Positions 16,386 through 24,220 of a DNA stretch of 64,000 nucleotides are shown in pieces (within the stretch, counting starts at the first letter, position 1; each line of letters begins with the position of its first letter). The notes beneath the pieces are model-generated. The model searched no databases. It had not been told where the DNA came from and saw only the letters and a program-made list of their open reading frames with translations. This DNA comes from an uncultured Oscillospiraceae bacterium. GTDB taxonomy: Bacteria > Bacillota > Clostridia > Oscillospirales > Oscillospiraceae. Made by a program: the position numbers and the translations under genes. The DNA lies in NCBI GenBank assembly GCA_934654755.1, contig CAKUGQ010000010.1, forward strand, positions 1 through 64,000, read 5' to 3'.

Positions 16386-18761
16386 ATGAATGAACTATAT
16401 GAAAAATCCATGAAAAAGCTGGAGCTGGACGCCGTTTTACGAATGTTGGCCGACAGCGCTTCCAGTGAGGAGGGGAAGGAGCGCTGCCTTGCGCTGTTGC
16501 CTTTAAACGATGCGGACGACATTCGTGAGCTGCAGGCGCAGACGACTGCCGCCTGCAAGCTCATTACGCTTAAGGGTTCTCCCGGCTTCCAGAGTGTCGT
16601 GCCCGTCGCCGCTTCGTTGGAGCGTGCAGACCGCGGCGGCTGTCTGACGACGACGGAGCTCCTACGCGTGGCCGGTGTGCTGCGCTGTGTTCGGGCGGCA
16701 AAGAGCTATTATAACGGCGATGATACGCAAACGGTTCTGGATGTGTTCTTCCGGGAACTGGCACCGAACCGTTATCTGGAGGATAAGATTACGAACTCCA
16801 TTCTCAGCGAGGAGGAGATTGCCGACGCGGCGAGCCCCGAGCTGGCGGATATTCGCCGACATATGCGTGTGCAGAGCGCGAAGGTCAAGGAATCTCTGCA
16901 AAAAATCATCACCTCGCCGAGCTATTCCAAATATCTGCGTGACCCGATTATCACTCTGCGCGGCGACCGCTATGTCGTTCCGGTCAAGAGCGAGTATAAG
17001 AGCGAAATTCCGGGACTGGTCCATGACATTTCCTCGACAGGCAGTACCTTTTTTGTGGAGCCGATGTCTGCCGTCAACGCCAATAATGCGCTGCGCGAGC
17101 TTTTTTTGCGTGAAAAAAAGGAGATTGAGCGGATTCTTGCCGAGCTGTCCGCTGAGGCGGCTTCCTTCCGCGAGAGTATCGGACAAAGCTATGAAATGCT
17201 TGTGCGTCTCGACTGTATCTTTGCCCGCGCGAAGCTGTCGTTCCGCATGGACGGCATGGAGCCGGTTATCCGAACAGATGCGCGGCTCAATCTGAACCGT
17301 GCGCGTCATCCGCTGATCGATCAAAAAGCCGTTGTCCCGATTTCCGTCCGTCTTGGCAGCGATTTTGATACGTTGATCATTACCGGTCCGAACACCGGCG
17401 GCAAAACCGTGACGCTCAAAACCATCGGCCTTTTGACGCTCATGGCGGAGTGCGGTCTGCATATTCCCGCCGATTCCGGCAGCGAGATTGCGGTTTTCGA
17501 GCGGATTATGGCAGATATCGGTGATGAACAGTCCATCGAGCAGTCGCTTTCGACTTTCTCGTCTCACATGAAAAACATTGTCGAGATCGTCCGCGACTGT
17601 GATCGCGACACGCTTATCCTCTTTGACGAGCTGGGCGCCGGAACCGACCCGGCAGAGGGGGCGGCACTAGCCACGGCGCTGATCGAGTTCTGCCGCCAGT
17701 GCGGCAGCCGTGTCGCCGCGACGACGCATTATGCCGAATTAAAGCTATATGCCATGCGAACCGGGGGTGTTATGAACGCTTCCTGTGAATTTGATGTGGA
17801 GACGCTGCAGCCGACCTATAAGCTCCTGATCGGCGTCCCCGGAAAATCCAACGCCTTTGCTATTTCCAAACGTCTCGGACTTGAGGATACCATCATCGAC
17901 AAGGCTCGCAGTCTTGTCAGCGAGAACGATCGGAATTTTGAGGATGTTCTGAACCAGCTTGAGCAGCAGCGTCAGCAGATGGAGGCGGCAAAGCTGGAGG
18001 CCGAAAAACTGCGGCTCCGGACCGAGCAGGTCAAGGCGCAGTCCGAGGAGTACCTTGCGCAAATCCAGCGTGAACGTGACAAGGCCATGAAAACCGCCCG
18101 CGCGGAGGCGCAGGCGCTGATCGACCAGGCACGGCGTGTCTCGGGCGAGGTGGCCGATGAGATGAAGCAGCTTCGCAAGCAGCTTCGCGACAGTGCCGAC
18201 GTGCAGCAGACGAATGCGAAGCAGACCGAGCTGCGCAAAAAGCTGAACGATGCCGAGCAGGCGCTGCTCGGCACGCAGCAGTCGCTGCCGGAACGTCCGA
18301 AGTCTACGCGGCAGATCAAGGTCGGGGACACCGTGGAGCTGCTGCGTTTCGGGACGCGCGCCAGTGTGCTGGCGATCAACAAGGACGGCTCTTATCAGCT
18401 TCAGGCCGGAATTATGAAGGTCACGGCGCAACCGGATGAAGTCTATCTTATTGAGGAAACGCAGCAACAGGCCAAGAAGATTATTGAACGCAGCCAGCGA
18501 GTATTCCGTAATCAGGGTGCCAGCTCGGAGCTGGATCTGCGCGGAATGAGTGCCGACGAGGCTGTGGCGACGCTTTCGGTGTTCCTGGATACGGCAATGC
18601 TTGCCAATCTGTCATCCGTGCGGATCATTCACGGCAAGGGTACAGGCGTGCTGCGTAAGGCCGTGCAGGAGGAGCTGAAGCACAACCGTGCAGTCAAATC
18701 CTACCGCCTTGGCGTGTATGGTGAGGGGGAGGACGGCGTGACCATCGCGGAGCTTCGCTGA
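16386..18761 (+). CDS. mutS2: Endonuclease MutS2 (RqcU-like)
   Basis: A 791-residue protein. A MutS core/lever region is followed by an ATPase with GPNTGGKTVTLKTIG (Walker A, about residue 333) and LILFDELGAGTDPAEG. Next comes a long coiled coil (about 515-620), a KOW-like segment (KVGDTVELLRFGTRA), and the C-terminal Smr nuclease domain with LDLRGMSADEA and RIIHGKGTGVLR. Family members act on collided ribosomes and in suppressing recombination. It starts 11 bp after recO and ends the co-directional run, with a terminator 34 bp later. Confidence 0.97.
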   Translation: MNELYEKSMKKLELDAVLRMLADSASSEEGKERCLALLPLNDADDIRELQAQTTAACKLITLKGSPGFQSVVPVAASLERADRGGCLTTTELLRVAGVLRCVRAAKSYYNGDDTQTVLDVFFRELAPNRYLEDKITNSILSEEEIADAASPELADIRRHMRVQSAKVKESLQKIITSPSYSKYLRDPIITLRGDRYVVPVKSEYKSEIPGLVHDISSTGSTFFVEPMSAVNANNALRELFLREKKEIERILAELSAEAASFRESIGQSYEMLVRLDCIFARAKLSFRMDGMEPVIRTDARLNLNRARHPLIDQKAVVPISVRLGSDFDTLIITGPNTGGKTVTLKTIGLLTLMAECGLHIPADSGSEIAVFERIMADIGDEQSIEQSLSTFSSHMKNIVEIVRDCDRDTLILFDELGAGTDPAEGAALATALIEFCRQCGSRVAATTHYAELKLYAMRTGGVMNASCEFDVETLQPTYKLLIGVPGKSNAFAISKRLGLEDTIIDKARSLVSENDRNFEDVLNQLEQQRQQMEAAKLEAEKLRLRTEQVKAQSEEYLAQIQRERDKAMKTARAEAQALIDQARRVSGEVADEMKQLRKQLRDSADVQQTNAKQTELRKKLNDAEQALLGTQQSLPERPKSTRQIKVGDTVELLRFGTRASVLAINKDGSYQLQAGIMKVTAQPDEVYLIEETQQQAKKIIERSQRVFRNQGASSELDLRGMSADEAVATLSVFLDTAMLANLSSVRIIHGKGTGVLRKAVQEELKHNRAVKSYRLGVYGEGEDGVTIAELR

Positions 18762-18794
18762 GAAAATATGCGCCGCATCTGACAATTCCGAAAG

Positions 18795-18833
18795 AGGCCC
18801 GTATCGGAGTATGCTCCGATACGGGCCTTTTTT
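18795..18833 (+). terminator. Terminator after mutS2
   Basis: A 15-bp perfect stem (AGGCCCGTATCGGAG with its complement, 18795-18809 and 18814-18828) is followed by six Ts. It ends next to the convergent membrane gene. Confidence 0.9.
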
Positions 18834-19320
18834 AGAACAAAGTGATGATTCCGGCAGTCAGAGCGGCAATTGCGGCAAACAGCGGGATTCCCCGCACAAA
18901 GGAGCCGAGGTGCTTTCGAGGATCCTGATACGGCTCCTTTTCCGGCAGAAAGGAGAAGCGGATCTGCCTGGTATTGCGCCACCAGAGAAGATCAATGACC
19001 AGAAGATCAAACAGCCCCAGTCCTTCTCCGAAAATCAGAAAATCCCAAAATGCAGACCAATAGCCGCTCAGGCCCAAGACCCTCTTGAAAGCCAGACCAA
19101 GGGCGGAAAACAGGACGGTGAACAGAAGCAGATTGCCCAGCAGAACAGAACTCAGGGATTTCTCTTGCGGAACGCTTCCCGCCAGCTTCTGCCGGACCTG
19201 CGCTTGCACCGGATCCGGGTAGGAACGCAGGCCGATCAGGTTTTTCCTGTCCGTCCCGGTTCCCAGAAAGCAGATGCTCCAATAGAGCAGATAAAACACA
19301 ATTGCAAGACCGATTCTCAT
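18832..19320 (-). CDS. Membrane protein of unknown function
   Basis: A 162-residue protein with about four hydrophobic segments: residues 3-20, around 60-82, around 98-115 (FLIFGEGLGLFDLLVIDLLW), and 146-161. WWRNTRQIRFSFLPEKEPYQ forms the main polar loop. I know of similar unnamed clostridial proteins but no function. ATG 19320 is preceded by AAGGGATG. Its minus-strand direction isolates it between the mutS2 terminator and the ATC-hydrolase remnant, with which it may share a transcript. Confidence 0.75.
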   Translation of the reverse strand: MRIGLAIVFYLLYWSICFLGTGTDRKNLIGLRSYPDPVQAQVRQKLAGSVPQEKSLSSVLLGNLLLFTVLFSALGLAFKRVLGLSGYWSAFWDFLIFGEGLGLFDLLVIDLLWWRNTRQIRFSFLPEKEPYQDPRKHLGSFVRGIPLFAAIAALTAGIITLF

Positions 19321-19353
19321 AACGTCATCCCTTTCACCATATGACGCAGCCGC

Positions 19354-19890
19354 TCATATGTTTTTCCTCTTGTAGCCACAGTCGCAGTACGTCCCGCCGG
19401 AGGCAAGCGTGTATTTGCGAACAAAATCTGTCGCACCGCCCGCTTCGCTCATTGTGTAGTCAAGGTGACACAGTGCCGGCGTGAGGTCATACAGCCCCAG
19501 CTTTTGCATCAGAACGCAGATACCGCACTTTGTAAAGCGTCCTTCATATCCGCTGCCGTCTGCGTATTCGTAAAAATCCATATTCCATGAATAGGGATTA
19601 CGGTCGGCGGCCTTCAGTGCCGCAGTCGCCTTCATTCCGGCGATATCCTTTTCGGTGAATTTCTTCTTTCCGTTCTTGCGGCAGAACCACTTCATCGGCT
19701 TTGTCATCATTGCATCGGCATAGTATATCGTCAGCCGCTTCACGTCCGGGCGTTCTGGCATGGAGAGGATAAATGCTCCCAACATGGCGCAGTTGACGAT
19801 ATTCATTTTTAAGCGGTCAGCCTTCTCAAATTCCGGCAGCTCACGGACGATTTCTCTGTATTTCGGCTTTGCCTTTTGCGTGATGGCCTT
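19354..19890 (-). pseudogene. L-2-amino-thiazoline-4-carboxylic acid hydrolase-like protein, 5'-truncated
   Basis: The last 178 codons match the ATC-hydrolase-like family from memory: a central MMTKPMKWFCRKNGKKKFTE-type basic segment, MDFYEYADGSGYEGRFTKCG, a C-terminal LCHLDYTMSEAGGATDF and a final CDCGYK. At about 19885-19893 the similarity stops and the frame passes into the antisense of an ABC transporter gene, so the N-terminal part and start codon are gone. No start with a ribosome site exists. It is probably not functional. Confidence 0.7.
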
Positions 19891-20277
19891 ATTATGGGGC
19901 TTCCGAACGGCTATGACACCGTGGTTGGTGAGGGCGGCGGTACGCTCTCCGGCGGCGAAAAGCAGCGTATTTCCATTGCCCGTGCCATTTTGAAGGATGC
20001 GCCGATTATCATTCTCGATGAGGCAACCGCCAGCATCGATCCGGAAAATGAGAATCTGATCCAGCAGGCAATTTCCGAGCTGACCAAAGGAAAGACCATC
20101 ATCACCATCGCTCACCGCCTGGCGACCGTTCAGAATGCGGATCGAATTCTTGTGGTGGACGACGGCAGGATCGTTGAAGCGGGGACGCATGAAGAGCTGA
20201 TCCGTCAAAACGGCCTGTATCGGCGCTTCACCGAGATTCGGGAACAGGCAGAGGGCTGGCACATCGTGACGGGATAA
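19888..20277 (+). pseudogene. ABC exporter (permease-ATPase) C-terminal fragment
   Basis: The frame encodes only the last about 130 residues of a fused exporter ATPase: GLPNGYDTVVGEGG, LSGGEKQRISIARAIL (signature), IIILDEATASIDPENE (Walker B), ITIAHRLATV (switch His) and a C-terminal helix. The membrane domain and Walker A are missing. Its left end coincides with the truncated end of the divergent ATC-hydrolase-like gene, so both lost their 5' halves in one event. A downstream terminator is not evident. Confidence 0.85.
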
Positions 20278-20334
20278 GGCTGTCGGAATCGGGCGGTGCC
20301 GTGCTGCGCCCCCGAGAAAAATCGAGGAAAACGG

Positions 20335-20363
20335 TTGACAAATCGCTCCGATTTGCGTATAGT
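20335..20363 (+). promoter_or_regulatory. Sigma-A promoter of the HPr-like gene
   Basis: TTGACA (20335-20340), a 17-bp spacer, then TATAGT (20358-20363). The start codon lies 45 bp downstream. Confidence 0.85.
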
Positions 20364-20407
20364 TATAGCGAGATACCCGCAGCTTTGCGGAAGAAGGAGT
20401 GACTCTT

Positions 20408-20668
20408 GTGTATACAGAGAAGGTAGTAGTCAAGTGTGAGTCCGGTCTTTTGAACCGGCAGGTGACCTTTTTCATTCAGCGTGCCAACGAGTTTCGCAGC
20501 AGCATCTGGGTGGAGTCCGGCGACCGTAAGATCAACGCCAAGAGTATGCTCGGCGTGATCTCGATGGGGATTACTTCCGGCACGGAAATTACGCTGATTG
20601 CAGAAGGCCCGGATGCGGAAGCGGCGGTCAAGGCGCTTGCGGCCATGCTTGAGAAGGACGTTTTCTGA
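20408..20668 (+). CDS. HPr family protein lacking the phosphorylatable histidine (Crh-like)
   Basis: An 86-residue protein with the HPr beta-alpha fold: VVVKCESGLLNRQV at the site-1 position, INAKSMLGVISMGI, and ITLIAEGPDAEAAVKAL. In HPr the first motif contains the catalytic HARPA histidine. Here that position reads GLLNRQ, so it cannot accept phosphate from enzyme I. The regulatory Ser segment (NAKSMLG) is kept. This is the layout of Crh, which only acts through Ser phosphorylation in carbon catabolite control, but orthology is not shown. GTG 20408 is chosen for correct spacing from AAGGAG (20393-20398). Confidence 0.85.
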   Translation: MYTEKVVVKCESGLLNRQVTFFIQRANEFRSSIWVESGDRKINAKSMLGVISMGITSGTEITLIAEGPDAEAAVKALAAMLEKDVF

Positions 20669-20684
20669 GAATCATTTCGTTTGC

Positions 20685-20720
20685 GGCTGTCCCAAACGCC
20701 CGGCGTTTGGGACGGCTTTT
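20685..20720 (+). terminator. Terminator of the HPr-like gene
   Basis: GTCCCAAACGCC (20689-20700) pairs with GGCGTTTGGGAC (20702-20713), extended by GGCT/GGCT-type bases, then TTTTCT. Confidence 0.8.
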
Positions 20721-20788
20721 CTAAAAAATGCCCTTGTGAAGCGTTGACACTGCGGGCACCCCGCGAGAAACGCGAAGGAGGCGAAGCC

Positions 20789-22627
20789 ATGACCCGTGAC
20801 GAGCTTCGGCAGGCGGCGAACACGCTGCCCTATGAGCCGGGCGTTTATCTGATGAAAAACGCCGAGGGTACCGTAATTTATGTCGGAAAGGCAAAAAAGC
20901 TCAAAAACCGCGTCAGTCAGTATTTCCAGGACACCTCCTCACACAACGCCAAGACCCGCCGTATGGTCAGCCAGGTCGACCACTTTGAGACAATTGCAGC
21001 CGCGACGGAGTTTGAGGCACTGGTGCTGGAATGCTCACTGATTAAACGTTATCGCCCAAAGTATAATATCCTGCTCAAGGACGACAAGGGCTATCCGTAT
21101 CTGCGCGTCGATCTGCGTGAAAGCTTTCCGAAAATGACGCTTGCCGCACGACTGGGCGACGATGGCGCCCGCTATTTTGGCCCCTTCGGCAGCCGGGGCA
21201 GCACACAGCGGATTATCGATACGATCATCCGTGCTTTTTCTCTGTCCTCCTGTTCACGGCAGTTTCCGCGTGATATCGGAAAAGATCGCCCCTGCCTGAA
21301 TTACCAGCTCGGCTACTGTGCCGGTTGGTGCAGAGGGACACCGGAGCAGGTGGAGTACCATGCGCGTATGGAGCAGGCCGTCATGCTGCTCGACGGAAAG
21401 CACAAGCCGCTGGTCGATTCTCTTCGTGAGCAGATGGAGCAGGCGGCGGACTCGCTGGAGTTTGAACGTGCGGCAAAGCTGCGTGACCGTCTGCGCGCGG
21501 TGCAGGCGCTTTCCCAGCGCCAGCTTGTTACGGCAAGCGCGTCGGATACCGATGTGCTCGGCTGGGCAATGACAGAGGCCAAGGCCTGCTTTGCCGTATT
21601 GCACTACCGTGACGGCAATCTGAGCGATAAGGAGTACCGGATTCTTCCCGTGCCGGACGATTCGGATGAGGCATTCGCCTCCCTGGTACGCCAATACTAC
21701 CTTGACCGGTGCAGCGTTCCAAGGCATGTGCTTTTGCCGCTGCGTTCGGAGGATACCGCGCTGATGGAGCAGAGCCTTTCCGAGCGTTTCGGGAAGCGTG
21801 TCTATTTCCGGGTGCCGCAGCGCGGTGCGGCGCGCCGCCTTCTGGAGCTGGCGCAGAAAAATGCCCGTGAGGAGGCGCAGCGCGTAACGAATGCCGAGGA
21901 GCGCCGCAGCGGGACGCTTCGTCTGCTTGCATCAATGCTCGGACTTTCGGAACCGCCGAAGCGCATGGAAGCCTTCGACATTTCCAACATTGCGGGGACG
22001 GACATTGTTGCCTCCATGGTCGTTTTTTGCGAAGGAAAGCCGAAAAAGAGCGATTACAAGCGCTTCAAGCTCGAAAACATGGATGATCAGGATGACTACG
22101 GCGCGATGCGGCAGGTCGTTTGCCGCCGCTTCTGCCATTATCTTGACGGCGACGCGGGCTTTGCCGAGGCGCCCGATCTGCTGCTGATCGACGGCGGTTC
22201 CGTCCATGCCGAGGCTGTACGTGAAGCGTTGGAGGCCATGGGGCTGCATTTTCCGATCTTCGGCATGGTCAAGGACGATCGTCACCGTACCCGCGCTTTG
22301 ACCACGCCGAAGGGGCATGAAATCGATATTCAGGCCAAGCCTGCCGTGTTTGCCCTGATCGGTCGAATTCAGGAGGAAACGCACCGCTTTGCCATCACCT
22401 ATCACCGCACACTGCGCAGCCGGCGCGTCACAGGCTCAAAGCTGGATGCCATCGAGGGCGTAGGCGAAAAGCGCCGCCTGCTGCTTCTGAAGCACTACGG
22501 TTCTCTGCGTGCCATCGGCGAGGCAAGCGTGGAATCCCTGACGCATCTGCTGCCTCGCCCGACCGCGCAGGCGGTTTATGACTATTTCCATCCGAAGGAG
22601 GATGACGATGCGAGTAATCACCGGTAG
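20789..22627 (+). CDS. uvrC: Excinuclease ABC subunit UvrC
   Basis: A 612-residue nucleotide-excision repair nuclease that makes the dual incisions with UvrB. It has an N-terminal GIY-YIG domain (GVYLMKNAEGTVIYVGKAKK), a UVR helix pair (about residues 200-235), a RNase H-like domain (FDISNIAGTDIVASMV, LLIDGG) and C-terminal HhH motifs (LDAIEGVGEKRRLLLLKHYG). ATG 20789 (MTRDEL) follows AAGGAG. A longer frame upstream crosses the previous terminator. It overlaps rsmD by 20 bp. Confidence 0.98.
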   Translation: MTRDELRQAANTLPYEPGVYLMKNAEGTVIYVGKAKKLKNRVSQYFQDTSSHNAKTRRMVSQVDHFETIAAATEFEALVLECSLIKRYRPKYNILLKDDKGYPYLRVDLRESFPKMTLAARLGDDGARYFGPFGSRGSTQRIIDTIIRAFSLSSCSRQFPRDIGKDRPCLNYQLGYCAGWCRGTPEQVEYHARMEQAVMLLDGKHKPLVDSLREQMEQAADSLEFERAAKLRDRLRAVQALSQRQLVTASASDTDVLGWAMTEAKACFAVLHYRDGNLSDKEYRILPVPDDSDEAFASLVRQYYLDRCSVPRHVLLPLRSEDTALMEQSLSERFGKRVYFRVPQRGAARRLLELAQKNAREEAQRVTNAEERRSGTLRLLASMLGLSEPPKRMEAFDISNIAGTDIVASMVVFCEGKPKKSDYKRFKLENMDDQDDYGAMRQVVCRRFCHYLDGDAGFAEAPDLLLIDGGSVHAEAVREALEAMGLHFPIFGMVKDDRHRTRALTTPKGHEIDIQAKPAVFALIGRIQEETHRFAITYHRTLRSRRVTGSKLDAIEGVGEKRRLLLLKHYGSLRAIGEASVESLTHLLPRPTAQAVYDYFHPKEDDDASNHR

Positions 22628-23156
22628 CGCCCGCGGCGTAAACCTGAAGGCTCCGGCGGGGTTGTCCACACGGCCGACCGCCGACCGGGTGAAGCAGGCA
22701 ATGTTCAACATCATCCAGTACGAGATTGGCGGAGAGGTGCTGGATCTGTTTGCAGGCTCCGGTCAGCTCGGGATTGAGGCGCTCAGCAGAGGTGCGTCGT
22801 ATGCCGTATTTGTCGATGCAAGGAATGACGCAGTGGAAATCATTCGTGAAAACCTGCACCGCACAAAGCTCGCGGAGCGCGCCGAGATTGTGCGCGGCGA
22901 TTTTGACGCATACCTCCGCCGCTGCCGCCGCCGCTTCCGCTTGATCTTTCTGGATCCGCCCTATGCAGAAAAATCTCTGGAAAACGCAATAAATCGCCTC
23001 GCAGAAATTGACATTTTGGCGGAAGGTGGTATAATCATTACGGAACGGCCTGTTGATAAGCCGCTTCCGGGCGATTTTCCCGGCTTGACGCGCTCGCAGG
23101 ACTACCGCTACGGCAAGACTGTCGTAACTCTGTTTCGTAAGGGATATAATGTATGA
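22608..23156 (+). CDS. rsmD: 16S rRNA (guanine(966)-N(2))-methyltransferase RsmD
   Basis: A 182-residue Rossmann-fold methyltransferase. RVITGSARGVNLKAP opens the family, TRPTADRVKQAMFNI is the RsmD-specific N-terminal block, DLFAGSGQLGIEALSRGA binds SAM, and FLDPPY is the catalytic NPPY-type motif. ATG 22608 has AAGGAGG 6 bases upstream, inside the uvrC 3' end. It overlaps coaD by 4 bp. The rsmD-coaD pair is widely conserved. Confidence 0.97.
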   Translation: MRVITGSARGVNLKAPAGLSTRPTADRVKQAMFNIIQYEIGGEVLDLFAGSGQLGIEALSRGASYAVFVDARNDAVEIIRENLHRTKLAERAEIVRGDFDAYLRRCRRRFRLIFLDPPYAEKSLENAINRLAEIDILAEGGIIITERPVDKPLPGDFPGLTRSQDYRYGKTVVTLFRKGYNV

Positions 23157-23653
23157 AGACAGCCGTCTACCCCGGCAGCTTTGATCCCGTGACCAAGGGA
23201 CATTTGAATATCATCGAGCGTGCCGCAAAGCTCTTTGATCGCGTGATCGTCTGCGTTATGGTCAACGCGGACAAGTCCTCGCCGCTTTTTTCGCTGGAGC
23301 AGCGCAAGGAGCATCTGCGGCGCGTTACCGCGCATCTGGAGAATGTGGTTGTCGATGCACATGACGGATTACTTGCCGAATATGCACGGCAGAACGGCTG
23401 CTGTACCGTAATTAAAGGGCTGCGTGCCGGCTCGGACTTTGAAAAAGAGTTTCAGATGGCCATGATAAACCGCAAGCTCAATCCGGAGCTGGACTCCCTG
23501 TTTCTGACGGCGGAGCACCAGTATATGTACCTCAGCTCCAGCATTGTCAAAGAGCTGGCGCATTACGGCGCGGCGCTGGGGGATTTCCTTCCGCCGGAGA
23601 TTATAGAGGAATTTCAGGAGACCATCCGCTTCAGAAATACAGGAAAACAATAA
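23153..23653 (+). CDS. coaD: Phosphopantetheine adenylyltransferase
   Basis: A 166-residue enzyme making dephospho-CoA from 4'-phosphopantetheine and ATP, the penultimate step of CoA synthesis. The nucleotidyl-transferase motif YPGSFDPVTKGHLNII is at the N-terminus, followed by VIKGLRAGSDFEKE and YMYLSSSIVKELA. Length and motifs are complete. The start overlaps the end of rsmD (ATGA), and the next gene begins 12 bp after the stop. Confidence 0.98.
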   Translation: MKTAVYPGSFDPVTKGHLNIIERAAKLFDRVIVCVMVNADKSSPLFSLEQRKEHLRRVTAHLENVVVDAHDGLLAEYARQNGCCTVIKGLRAGSDFEKEFQMAMINRKLNPELDSLFLTAEHQYMYLSSSIVKELAHYGAALGDFLPPEIIEEFQETIRFRNTGKQ

Positions 23654-23665
23654 GGAGGCACAAGC

Positions 23666-24169
23666 ATGAACGAACATAGCATCGACGAATTAATCGGTAC
23701 CTTATATGAGATGGTTCAGGACGCACGCGGCGTTCCGTTCAGCTCGGATAAGTGCGCGCTTGACCGCAATCAGGTTCTGGATCTGCTCGATGAGCTCAGC
23801 AATCGTCTGCCGGGCGAACTGAAACAGGCGAAGACCATCGTGGAATCCAGAACGGAGCTCATCAATAATGCAAAGCGCGAGGCCGAAGGCATTCTTAAGA
23901 ATGCGCAGAGTCAGGCACGCCAGCTCGTCAGTCAGGACGCCATCTATCAGGAGGCGCGCGCGCAGGCCAACGACATGGTCCGTGCCGCTCAGGAAAAGAT
24001 CAAGGGATTGCGTCAGGCCACGAATGATTACGTGGATGATTCTCTGCGCTCGACCGAGGAGGCCGTCGCCGAGGCGCTGGCGAAGATCCGCGATTCCCGC
24101 GCAAAGTTCCGCGCTCTGACCACCCCGCAGACCAGAAACAATCCGTCTGCCATCATCGAGGACGTGTAA
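23666..24169 (+). CDS. Coiled-coil protein (V-type ATPase subunit E/H-like), unknown function
   Basis: A 167-residue, highly charged, mostly helical protein with no signal peptide. Residues about 45-150 form a long coiled coil (KQAKTIVESRTELINNAKRE, AEGILKNAQSQARQL). A short N-terminal segment (LIGTLYEMVQDARGVPFSSD) precedes it. Such proteins are commonly named ATPase or DivIVA-like in clostridial genomes and often follow coaD. The role is unknown. A good AAGGAGG site precedes ATG 23666, and a terminator follows directly. Confidence 0.85.
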   Translation: MNEHSIDELIGTLYEMVQDARGVPFSSDKCALDRNQVLDLLDELSNRLPGELKQAKTIVESRTELINNAKREAEGILKNAQSQARQLVSQDAIYQEARAQANDMVRAAQEKIKGLRQATNDYVDDSLRSTEEAVAEALAKIRDSRAKFRALTTPQTRNNPSAIIEDV

Positions 24170-24175
24170 AACTGC

Positions 24176-24208
24176 ACAGGCCGATTCAACAGAATCGGCC
24201 TGTTTTCT
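24176..24208 (+). terminator. Terminator after the coaD operon
   Basis: ACAGGCCGATT (24176-24186) pairs with AATCGGCCTGT (24193-24203), then TTTTCT. The next gene starts 13 bp later. Confidence 0.8.
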
Positions 24209-24220
24209 GTAGGAGGAGTT

